DNA of 64,000 bases from Bolinopsis microptera (taxonomy: Eukaryota; Ctenophora; Tentaculata; Lobata; Bolinopsidae), in contig NC_087072.1 in the NCBI RefSeq assembly GCF_026151205.1, positions 11,446,169 through 11,510,168 of the forward strand, written 5' to 3'. The notes under the pieces are model-generated. The model did no database searches, was not told the origin of the DNA, and saw only the letters and a program-made list of their open reading frames with translations. The first letter of the stretch is position 1. Each line of letters begins with the position of its first letter. Below, in pieces: positions 1-14,206 of this stretch. The translations under genes and the position numbers were made by a program.

Positions 1-608
1 TCACTTCAATCTTCATGATAATAATATTCATAAATTATGCATCAAATACGGGAAACACTTGAAATTCAGTTCAACTTAACTTGTATCTGTAATTCAAGAA
101 ATTATCAGCAAAGGTAAACTATACTCGTGTACACATCAATACACTACGCGTGCCACGTACAAATTGGGCGTATTACCTAATATTAATATTATACATTACA
201 TGCATCATATACATTAAAACACAGTCGCGCCGCGCATTCATAGATCACATGCTATCTATACATCACATCTCCGCAAGCAATCCTCGCGCGCGCAAGTTTT
301 TCGTTGCTTGGTAACGAACGGAAGTAAGCAAGGAACACGACATATATTTGACCCACCTACCGCAATCTCCAAAATCCACGTTTTTCTGCAAAAACCTCCA
401 TTCGTAACCTTTCACTATTGCCTTTTTACAAAAGGGTGAAATGGAAAAAATACTAACGAATAAAGTTTTTAAAATAATTATATACAACCACTCAAGAATA
501 TTTCCTCAAGTTTACTTCTAGTTAACTAATTCGTGGTTTAAGCTCTTATTTTATTTATGATTAAAGGAATGTAAAATAAAACTTATTGTTAACCTAAGTG
601 TTACTCAC
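1..608. other. No gene recognised (left edge)
   Basis: AT-rich sequence downstream of the damaged cathepsin copy. No exon resembling cathepsin exons 5-7 was seen on the minus strand. An RFX X-box-like sequence, GTTGCTTGGTAAC, lies at 303-315 inside a CG-rich patch (about 225-345), which might be a promoter of a gene to the left; this is only a hint. Confidence 0.4.
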
Positions 609-1600
<992 letters not shown>

Positions 1601-2637
1601 CTTCAGGGATGACAATTTAAAGAAAATTACTGATCAAACTAATTACTACATACAATTAACTTATCAAATGAACTAATTGTAGCAATTCAGAATATTATAG
1701 GGCCCATAATTTATGATCTTCCTTTCTACGATGTGGCATCACAGTGTGAGTTTAACAAATATTGTTATAGATTGGGCAATAAATTGTGGTTAAATTAAGG
1801 TTTAGAGGTCTCGGAAAGATTACATAGCATAGCATACTAGTAAACTGATCACAGAAAAGTTGTTGCTTTCTAACTTGCTCAAACTGTATTGTGCACCACA
1901 TCCAATTGTTAAACAGCAAAACGGAAACTTAACAACATTTTCTGCTCGTTCGTTATAAGGTAACAAAATTATCCTAGTTTTCATCCACGTGCTTGTTGAT
2001 AAGGCTTATCTTCTGCAGTACCGTCATGTGGACGTCTCTTCGCTATTTAGCAATGTAAGGTCATCATACTATCGTAATTTGAGACGGTAGGACATGATGT
2101 TAGGGTTGTAATTTCATTGCTTCAAAAGCAAGATAATTTGTGGCATTAAATGTCATACAGCGAGTAATCTTTAATTTACATTAAACTGTACTCTAAAGAA
2201 AGATATGTTATGAAATCAATTGAAGTTCTGTAGAGATTTGGAGGATTTTCTGTAATTAACCTACTGTACTATTGCTGATTATTATTCTTCTGAACTTCGA
2301 TTAATTAATATTGGGGCAATTAGAAGACAATGAATAATGAAAAAGAGCTCAGGCTAACTTAAATTGAAAGTGTTTAAATTCATTATCACATACACATTAA
2401 TTCCGTTGTAATTAAAAACCAGGTATGTTACAGTTTACCCTTCATTCTAGGAGAATTATATACCATAATGCATCTTCCTTAGTGCATTCGACTAGTTCAA
2501 TGATTTAAAACAATCATTCTCAAATCACTACTATGCTAACGGAGCTTGTTTAAAGTCTAAAATCAAACTATCACATTGGTGATATGGTGCTAATAATAGT
2601 CATCATTTATCAGCAAAAGAAACATTTGACAGTTCTT
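1601..2637. other. Spacer between the two cathepsin copies
   Basis: About 1 kb of AT-rich sequence, 3' of the intact cathepsin gene and 5' of the damaged copy on the minus strand. It should hold the 3' UTR of the former and the old promoter of the latter. No ORF or repeat of note was seen. Confidence 0.5.
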
Positions 2638-4745
<2,108 letters not shown>

Positions 4746-6960
4746 TTCTAGAGGAGAGAGTGGATTGTGAAATTACTGTAGTAAAGTATAAAAGTAGGAC
4801 ATTATTACAACATTACCCCAGCAAAACAGTAGGTTGTAATACAATTACACTATTAAAATAGGAAAGTTGCAATGCACCGTTGAAATACAATTTACATATT
4901 ATGATAATAGTCATCAGATTATCCAATCTAAAATTTTCTGGGTGTGCCCCAATTCTATTGAAACTCTACCCTTAGAAGAAAAGTCAAACAGATACGCCTC
5001 ACAGCACCACAAAATAACCCCTAAGTTTACTCTTCCTACCCGCTTAGATCAGGAAGGAAGGAATAAAATGAGGTGTGAGGTCTCTTGGTTTTTACTTAAT
5101 GTATCGTCTTTAATAGAAATAGTGATCTAAAGGCATTTCGAGTACCTAGCAAACCTTACCTTGAGTACTATAATAGATCACTCCCCGAAGGTATTCACTG
5201 TATTCGTTAGTCATCAGCACTATTTCTAGAGAATGATCACTGCAGGGGAAGAAGGGGCGTACCATTGTGTCATACCTCATCACCTTCCCTACCCATTTCT
5301 ATGGAAATGTTCACCTGATCTACAGCTCCTGAGGAATATTGGGTGAGAACATTTAATGGAAAGGTTGCGTGACAAAGGATTAATAGGGTTATGCTAATTA
5401 TAAATTACTTCAGTCAACTGCAGTGATCTTAATTAATCTGTGATGGGATTTATCTTTAAAAATAGATTAGGAAAGACTATAATTATTGCCGCTATAGATC
5501 TATATAATGACAAGGAGGTGACCAAATTTGTTTTGATACGTTCCAGTCATTCTGGGTTTTCATAATTAAATGCTGAAAGCTGATCAGTAAATCGTGGTGA
5601 CGTTGTTAACAATGAGCGTAATAAGCCGTTGTGACGTTGTTAACAATGAGCGCGATAAGCCGTTGTGACGTGTCCGTAAACAAAATTGTTTGAGGTTAGT
5701 ATATCGGTCCTTTCAAGCTAGAGACTACGTTTCTGTAGTCTAGTTCTGTAATCTAATTTATTTAGATATCAAAGTAAAGGTTATTGGGTCAACAGATGCA
5801 TGATATGATCTCGAATACCTTAGGAGACAGATTTGTGTTGAACACATCTCCCGATCTCCGGAGATAGAAATAATGGTTGTACGAAGTTATTTTCTCTTTA
5901 AATTACCAAATATCGTATCCACTTACACATAATTATAAATTATACTCGTCCAAGATATTTTAAAATTAATACCTTACGATAGTTCCAATTTATTACGGTC
6001 GTCTAGTTTCTGTGTATAATAACTTACTTCGTATGTACAATGGACTCAGCACTGCAGTCTGCAGCAAGACGAAAGTTTGCCTAATTTGTAATTTCCGGTA
6101 AATTGTTGTTCACGTGCTATTATAGTCGCAATGTCTTTGAAGATGATCCAACAATTTACTTTTGGTTCGAATACTATACTTTTAATTCGCTGATTCGAGA
6201 AGTCCAAAAAGATTCATCATTAATTGATCTTGTGACAAACGAATCATTGTTATTTCTAATTTCAAAATAAATTGAGGTCATGCATAGCCATTATTTACAC
6301 TTCGAAACCTGTAATAAAAGTGACGGAATTTTCAAATTAAAGTTTTCGCTACTTTTATAGTCTGTCTTTATTATGTAGATATCGGTAAAACACTGCTTTG
6401 ATGTCTTCTTAAAACAATGAATGTGTCGAATGCTCCATGAATTCTGCTATCATCGGCATAATTTTTGAATAAATTCCATGGAAACTCACTGGGTACTGCC
6501 GGGAAATATTAACGTTTAATAACCATAGCAACTGTGAGGCAATATATCGATTAGTTTATTAGTGTGCCAATTTTTATTATATTTTGTGATGAAATCTGAG
6601 ATGAAAGTGTTCGTGGCGCTGCATCAAAATGGTTCACTCTTCATAATTTTGTGACTATTGCTGCTACGCGATACTGGTAATTTGTACAAAAAACTATTTT
6701 CTTTTATTTTGGGTGTGGATACTGTTGAGAGATTTTGTTATTGAAGTTCTCTTTAGATACGAAATGAATATTTTACTTTTCCTGAAAAATTGTCAGTGAT
6801 AGAATTAGACTGATAGTATATATAATATAACATATAATATAATAACTACAGAGATTTATCTGGTAAATATTTCGTTTTTCCTGGTAAATCTACCAGAAGT
6901 CACTACTAAATATCACACCATTAACCATACTAACCGGTCTCTCTTACAGTAGGTAACAAA
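4746..6960. other. Intergenic region between divergent genes; short tandem duplication at 5597-5664
   Basis: About 2.2 kb between the minus-strand cathepsin gene and the plus-strand EF-hand gene, so both promoters should lie here. The only clear structure is a 34-bp unit (GTGACGTTGTTAAC...) present twice at 5597-5630 and 5631-5664 with two mismatches, followed by a third start. It contains TGACG, a CRE half-site-like core. The open frame at 4867-5130 has no recognisable domain and is probably chance. Confidence 0.45.
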
Positions 6961-9900
6961 ATGAACGACGCACTGACCCCTTTCCAGCGAGAGAAACTCT
7001 CGAAAGTGTTCAAACAGTTTGACTCTAACGGTGACGGCACCATCTCTTTAAGGGAGTTCAAGATAGCGTGCAGGAGGTTTAACCCTAACATGTCCGCCTC
7101 TGAGGTGGAGATGCTGGCAGGACAGGTAGTTCTAACACAGCATCTTGTACCGCTGTGGGTCACGTGACTACCTCGTGTCACGTGAGGGTTCGACTTCCTG
7201 GTGTGGTTCATAATTATCAGAAATGCGTTGTCAATTAATTAGATTACGTAAGCGGCAAGAAGTTAATAATTATTGTTTAATTATTTTAATTATGACCGCT
7301 CCCCTTTTGTTGAGAAAAGATGTTGCAAAGTACCAAACTAGGGAGTCGAACGGTTCGACTCGAACCTAACAGTATAGTTCTACTTATTCAGTATTTAGTC
7401 AACTGAATTAAAACAATGAGTTGTGAAGGAAGCACTAATGAAACTCTTATGTCAATGAAGCACTATTGAAGCACTAATGAAGTACTCATAAAGCACAAGA
7501 GAGCACGGAATTACGAGCACAAGTTAGAAATTAGTCTAGCTGAAACATTAAGACATTGTTAAAAAGCACCTATGGACTCTGAGCTCTCTCGTAATTTAAG
7601 TAGGGTAACTATACAATGCGTGTACAGAGTACTGACTATTATCATGATTATGTCTAGTTCATGATTATGTCCCTTATGTCTAGTTCATGATTATGTTGAG
7701 TTCTCGACCCGTAAGTCTCTTTGAAGACCTTGAGTTTGCACGATCTCGCTCTCCTGTAAACTGGAGATGACATTTAGATTCCAAGTCGGTAATGTCATAA
7801 TGTTGATATTGTGGGGATACATCTTAAGTACGACAGTTTGTATTGCAGTTACTAGTTAGTCTTGGTCCTCATAATTTGTTTACAATGATCTCGTATTTAA
7901 AGTAACGTTTGATTGGCCGACAAATGACTTAGGATAGTTAATGAAAATTAGGCCGTTCTGGTACATTTTGCTCTACCATTTGGGATCCGTTTGTATTTCG
8001 TAGCAGACCTGATATTAAACTGACCCCATGCCAAGGCGCACTATGTGTTCCTACCTGCCGTCGCAAGACCGCGCTCGGTTGGAGCAGGCGTTCCGGCGAT
8101 TAGACCGCAACGGAGACGGAACTCTGACGGTCCGGGAGTTTAAGATCGCGTGTTCGCAAGTTAACCCCAACATTAGTGACCATGAAGTGCGGAACTTAGT
8201 GGTGGAAGTAAGACGCCCATTTAACTGATTCCTCACTTTCTCTTCTATTGCAGTTCTTATGTCTCTCTGATTCACAGTGCAGTATACCATATCAGACTGC
8301 TTTATTTTCTCTTTATTCCCTTTTCACTTTTACGCAAGACCTCTAATAAACTGACATTGTGAAGGTGTTTTATATCATCATTATATCTGGTACCTTCTAT
8401 ATCTAGTCTGTGTTAAATTACTTTTAAAACGACTTTTTAAATGTCCTATGCCAAGTTTTATCTGAAGGATATGATATCGTGAGATTAAAGGTAGATGATT
8501 ATTATCCGATGAGCATTAAGGTGGTTTATAAGCCCTAGTCCTTAAGTCCTAGTTGATCAATAATTAATAAACTTTTCTGATGACGTTGTACTTTCTCTGC
8601 TGAATAATAACAATTTCTTTAATTTAACTAACTCTTCTAGTACTATTTAGTATTTAACTATTGATTTATCGCTAATATTCTCAATTGCTTACAAATTACT
8701 CAGGATAAGAGAAGATCTCTGAACTTTGCCGCTAGCTGACTATGTTGTTAACTGTATTGTATGTGCTGGAAAAGTGCTAACAAAGTGCTAAAAAAGTGCT
8801 GGACAAAGTGCTTACAAAGTGCTAGTTAACTCCTTTGCTACTTCTGGCTACAATTCTTAACTTGTTACTCAGGTACAGTGTACACACTGACAATGAAATT
8901 TATAATTTGCCTAGTTTCCAGAGATTTATATTATTAAACCAGAGTTGAAGTGCCGACATTTCGTCACAATTTACAATAATTGATCCCATTAGCCGTGGAA
9001 TTATCCAATCTTTAGCCAAATTTACATCCTGGTTGCTCTAAGCTATTTCTTACACTCCTCCAAGTACACAAACCTCTACAAAATTCGGACAAATGTCGGT
9101 TCTTAAGTTACTAAGCAAGAATTAAAAGAATCACCCTAATAACCGGCGTTTCACCCTTTCAGATGGACATAGACGGTAACGGTATGATAGACCTTGAAGA
9201 GTTCTGTCTGTGTATGGCGCGACACGTGGCAGCAAGCAGACAGCGCGCCCAACAGCAGCAGTCCGCAAATAAGCCTGCCCTCACTTCCAAGCAGCTCAGA
9301 GACGCTTTCAATTACTTTGACAAGGTACATTAATTATCTAATAATTAGTGCGAGAGGTCTAGATGTGTTAGTCCTGTGCACAAACATAACCTTTTTAGTG
9401 AAATTAACTGATAGATTTGCCATGATCTGTCTTGATGATGTTCGTAGGTTGGAGAGTGCCATCTTATAAAGCCATATCATGGTTAAGCTATCAACATTCT
9501 TTATATTTCGGCCCCAACTCTTCTACTGAGTAGATTGTGATTTTACTCCCTAACAGTACGCCCCCTAACAATAAGAGGCTTCAGAGCCAATCATAGGTGC
9601 TGTCTCAAGTCACTTGACTACCTCGGGTCACGTGACTACCTCGTGTCACGTGACTACCTCGTGTCACGTGACTACCTCGTGTCACGTGACGAGTGAGCTG
9701 CACCTGATGTGCACAGTTCACTCGTGATCACAAGGTTTTTTTTCCTGCTGTATTTGTATTTACAGTAAAAGCTGCAATATGAGGCGACAATCTCAACTTA
9801 TAAGATGTTTTTACAACTTTACTGAGAAATGGGCAGTACCTACTGTAACTGAGAAACTTGTGTTGATTATATTATTATGTAACATGGTGTAGTTGGGTAT

Positions 9901-12193
9901 CAAAGCTTAAGATAAGGGATGTATCTCACTGAATCTCGTATTGGGTCCAGCTACAGTTCAGTACTGCCTGCACAGGGACAAAAGGATTTCGCGGCGATTT
10001 TGGCCAAAAATATAATAGTATATTAAACTACACATAAAATTTGTCGCAAATAATGGGAAAAATCGCGATTCCGTACATGCCGCGATTTCCTTTTGTCCCT
10101 GTGCCTGCAGTGTACGCTATTCAGAAGCTTCCAGTGTAGCCTAAAAACATTTTCAAGTCTAAATCTTAACGTCCTACCCTACAATTACAGTTTGATAAAA
10201 ACGTACATTATGTACTCCAGATCACTTTCAATGCTGGTTTAACTTTTGACTTTTGGATGTTCGACTCCTAAAATCCTGATTTGAAAGTTGTGACCAGGTA
10301 TAGGCCTTGAACTGACGCAACAACTCAATTATAGATAGTTCGATAATTGTATATCTGATTTTACTAGCCAATGTTCTAACATTAATGAGTAACAAAGGTC
10401 GGGCTTTCCCACCACTCATTTCCTTTGATGCAACTCTTTGAGCAATACCAGGTAAAAGTAAGTAAGTAAAAGTCCAGGTTTCCATAGCATCATATGCACA
10501 TTATCTGGCTCATGTTATCTGATGTTGGCGGGTAATCTGTATGCGGTTTGCTTTGGTATGCTAAATATGTATGAAGCCTAGCATTCTGCACAAATACCAC
10601 AACATGCCATTTGCCAACCTCTCTAAACGCCGATTAAAAAGCTATCCAGCTAATTTGTACCTCCTCACCTCACCAGGCCGCTCTCTTCTCTTATGAAGTG
10701 AAAGTGAAATTCACCAGCGTAAGTGAAAGTGAAATTCACCAGCGATGAAGTGAAAGTGAAATTACCAGTTTAACCACATTGACCACCTCTGAATACTGCA
10801 TTCCAGGAATTTTCAACATTCTCCGAAGAGCAGGCCTACAAACCACTACTGTATACTCAATATGCACTATGTTATTACCAGATGTCACGTGACCAAAAGG
10901 GCGTGTGCTAAGTTATAACAGACATACTGTCTACCTCAACCACATAACACAGCCTCTATTAGTGGTTCTGTTGCGACGGTTTTGGGTAGTTAACGTTATC
11001 ATAATCTAGTAATTAGCCAACTGTCATGTAATTATGCAATTATCTGTAATTATCTGCCAGACATGGTATTTATTTGTCTGATACAGCATATGATTCAATG
11101 TATTCAAAATACTAAGGTATTAGTTCACGTCTGTATAATTAGTCCACGTCTGCTACATGGATTCAAATCGGATAGATCATTGAGCATCTTGATAATTTTC
11201 AACAAATTTTAAGTCATTGATTTGATATGAGATATCATTAAGTGCTAAAGTTGCATTTATTCTAAATTATTGAGAGAAATAGATTAATCTCAGGGCCAGT
11301 CTTACTTTCCGACGGAACTATCAAAATTTTAGAAATCTGAGATCGCGATTATAAAATATTGTTTTGGTACTGCAACTGTATCAGTAACATAATATTAACC
11401 CAAAGTCTGCGGTAAATCGGGGTTTTACTGTAATGAACCGACTCCCGTATTTTTGTTGGAAGATATTAAATTATAAAATTATTGTCCGTCAAAAATAAAT
11501 AGGCAGATAAAAACTTTCCCACCTCCTAACACATGACATGTAAAAGTGGCCAAATGTCTGGAGATAGTGTAATTTAAGTAAAGCGGAACGTATTGTTCAA
11601 ATCTGTAGAACTAAAACTTTGCTTATCTGCCAAGATAACAAATTAGATTCCTTTTACTTTGTTATACCGGTACTACAGTCAAAATTTCATTAAAACCATA
11701 CACTTTAGAACTGACTCTACCATCTGGCAAATTTGCTTGGTGGGTGGTGTTCGTCTGAAAAAAAGCGTACACTTTATTTATTTTAAAGTAGAAAAACAAC
11801 AATATTTACGGTCTAATTTATACACTATGTTACCGCTTCACCAGTTATCGTACCCATCATTAAAAAAGTTGATTTTTTAAACGCTGTTTGGTTTCAATAA
11901 AAAAAAAACATACATTTAAATTTAGGGAATAGGTTAAAGTAGAAGTTAGGAGCCTAATAACTCAATAACTCAATAAATAGGAGTTAGAAGCCTAATAACT
12001 CAATAACTCAATAAACAACTGTCAGGATAAGAGTGGGACAATAAGTCAGACAGAATTACGCCAGGTGATGCAAACTCTGGGAGTAAAGTGCAATGACACA
12101 GAGTTTAAAGCCATGCTCGTCAACATCGACACTAATGGAGATGGGGTGATCGACTTTGAAGAGTTCTCGAAACTTCTTACTTCCTTCATGTAA
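6961..12193 (+). CDS. Four-EF-hand calcium-binding protein (calmodulin/troponin C-like)
   Basis: Small calcium sensor. Reading of exons: 6961-7125 (first exon a), 9163-9324 and 12026-12193 (stop TAA), all phase 0, giving 164 residues. EF-hand loops in order: DSNGDGTISLRE (exon 1a), DIDGNGMIDLEE (exon 2), DKDKSGTISQTE (split across the exon 2/3 junction, FDK|DKSGT) and DTNGDGVIDFEE (exon 3). All four have acidic or polar residues at positions 1, 3, 5 and a Glu at 12, so all should bind calcium. The linker between lobes is a Q-rich stretch (SRQRAQQQQSANKP), longer and less helical-looking than in calmodulin. Length and four canonical hands fit calmodulin-like or troponin C-like proteins; orthology cannot be settled here. 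An alternative first exon is at 8028-8207. An AATAAA signal follows at 12395. The introns hold an 18-bp CACGTG repeat and a hAT-type miniature element. Confidence 0.85.
8028..8207 (+). CDS. Alternative first coding exon (b) of the EF-hand gene
   Basis: Opens with ATG at 8028 (MPRRTMCSYL), encodes 60 residues with its own first EF-hand (loop DRNGDGTLTVRE) and ends in phase 0 at a GTAAGA donor, exactly like exon 1a at 6961-7125. Both exons share the REFKIAC core, a PN motif and a closing helix before the junction, so they look like a duplicated exon. Either joined to 9163 gives a four-hand protein; joining both would give five hands. A separate promoter upstream of 8028 is inferred. ATG at 8043 is a possible alternative start. 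Confidence 0.75.
9609..9690. repeat. 18-bp tandem repeat carrying CACGTG
   Basis: About 4.6 copies of GTCACGTGACTACCTCGT. The core GTCACGTGAC is a palindromic E-box. One further copy sits at 7159-7176, just after exon 1a of the same gene. The array lies in the intron 3' of the 9163-9324 exon. Confidence 0.85.
9973..10101. mobile_element. 129-bp hAT-type miniature transposon with 8-bp target duplication
   Basis: Ends are inverted repeats beginning CAGGGACAAAAGGA and continuing into an ATTTCGCGGC-like stretch. Perfect 8-bp direct flanks TGCCTGCA at 9965-9972 and 10102-10109. CA(G)GG ends plus an 8-bp duplication are typical of the hAT superfamily. No coding capacity. Intronic. Confidence 0.8.
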
Positions 12194-12394
12194 CCTCTCT
12201 TACACACTTGAAGGAGATGTACTACATATTACGATATAATGTTTTCTTTGCTGTATGTTTAACATGATGAAATGTTTTGACGGCTTTCAGCGTAGACTGG
12301 AACTTGAATGATCGAAGAATGAGCTGAAAAACAATCTTGAAAAGTGTAAAATACAAGTGAAAAGTGCAAAATATGTAAAGTACAATTAATGTAA

Positions 12395-12400
12395 ATAAAC
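12395..12400 (+). terminator. Polyadenylation signal AATAAA of the EF-hand gene
   Basis: Canonical AATAAA about 200 bases after the TAA stop at 12193, in an A-rich 3' UTR. Assigned by position only. Confidence 0.5.
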
Positions 12401-14206
12401 TCTACTGAAATTAAAGATTATCGTAGCGTTTCATATCATATTTGAACGTTCGTGAAACTCATCCAAAATTATTGTGCTATTTAAGTTTGTTTGAAATACT
12501 TGTTATTCATACAGTTCAGTATGATATACCTTGATTATTTGAAAATTGTTACTACTATTCAAATTCTGATTCAACTTCGATTGCGCAAGGGAAATCAACT
12601 CATTTAAACTCTAATTTTGTAATGATATTGTTTATGTTACTGCAAGGAAGATAAGCCTTGTCTATCTTAACAACCCTCTATTTACCTTTCAAATCTCATC
12701 TACCTGTTCTCAGATACTCAGACTGTTCATTATCATATTAAACGACTGTACAAAACATTTGAATTATTCAAAACTCGTAATTAAGATTGTACAAAACATT
12801 TGAATTATTCAAAACTCGTAATTAAGATTGTAGGAATGAAGGAATGTAGGAAACATGTGGATGATTCGGAAAAATGTTCAAATTGATGAGGTGTGGTCGT
12901 AAAGTAAGTGAGTAATTACTGGGCTGTCTCGTTAAAGTGGGACCTACACATTCCTAGTTATTAGTGGTGATTATGTTTATTACAAACGTCATATCACCCA
13001 TACACCACTTATGTTTATGTTGAAGTGGGGCACCTTGACGTCATGATGCGCCTCAATTCTTACACCGGATCTTGTTGCCCCAGCTCCGTCGCTTGACAAT
13101 TATTCTTATGTCAATCGGCAAAGTCCGGGATGCCCCAAATGTATCGACAGCAATGTAGGTCAAAGATTTCGAGGTGAATCAATGACCCTAACTTTAATAC
13201 TTAAATTTCAAGTATATAATGATTATACGTGTTTTAATATAATGATATGTGTTTTAAGTTTTAACAATAACGACCTAAGACCATTTCGGGAGACCCTGGC
13301 GCAAATGGTCTGGGTGATTCTGACGCAAATTAATTCCAAATTAGATCCCGGTCTAATTATGTAAATACTATGAACTATCTGATAAATTTTGATCAGTCAA
13401 CTTGGCGACTACAATCGAACCCCGATTGATCAGGATCTTAACAACTAAATATTCTCTTAATTACTGAATTTACAAGTGCAATTAAAAAAGAATTAGTGTC
13501 ACCCTCCTGTATCTCGGGGTTTGACTGCAACAAACCTTTTTTATTTCCACCTGTTGAAATTATTTTTTGTAAACGAAAACAGCAATAGCATGTTCAATTT
13601 TGTTAACTTCAGTTAACTTACAATGTTAGGTTAAAAACCTAAAATGTAAAGTATGTGTATTTTGAAGTATGGTTTAATTCGTGACAATATATCAAGAAGC
13701 ACCTACCTAGCGGCTAGGATCGTACAAATTTACTTTTGGATTTCTCATTTTCTATTGACACCGAATAAGTTTAACGGGTTAATAGAAAATATGTACACAT
13801 TTAAAGTAGCTATTTGTTAAAGTCGCAGTATGAAAGTTAGAAAATCTTTGATGTTTAATTTGAATAGCAGATTGAGTTTTTGTCAGAATATAATGTATAG
13901 ATTGTTGATAACTTATGAATATTGAAAATACAATTTTCTTTTGTTTTCTTCACGAAATCGTTTGCAACCTTGAACTAAAGCTTGAGCCTTACATTTTGTA
14001 TAATACTACACAACTTCACGTCTCAAATTGAGATTCTTAAAGTTTCAGTTTTCATTCAGGAAGGTTATAAGATAGAGAAAAGGTTAAGATTATATTTGAG
14101 CACAATTTTCATCAATAAATAATCCTATGACTACTCTACAGAGTCAGTAAAGAATTTATTTCTGTCAAAAATTTAAATTTAAAGATAATCCCAGTCAGAC
14201 AGCAGA
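12401..14206. other. Intergenic region; 41-bp direct duplication at 12747-12828
   Basis: Between the EF-hand and cytochrome b561 genes. It contains a perfect 41-bp tandem duplication (copies 12747-12787 and 12788-12828, starting TGTACAAAACATTTGAATTA). No supported gene; the small frame at 13182-13364 has no domain features. Confidence 0.5.

Noticed and set aside
11659..13364. Frames at 11659-11880 and 13182-13364
   Set aside because: Low-complexity AT-rich frames in an intron and an intergenic region, with no motifs or neighbouring exon signals.
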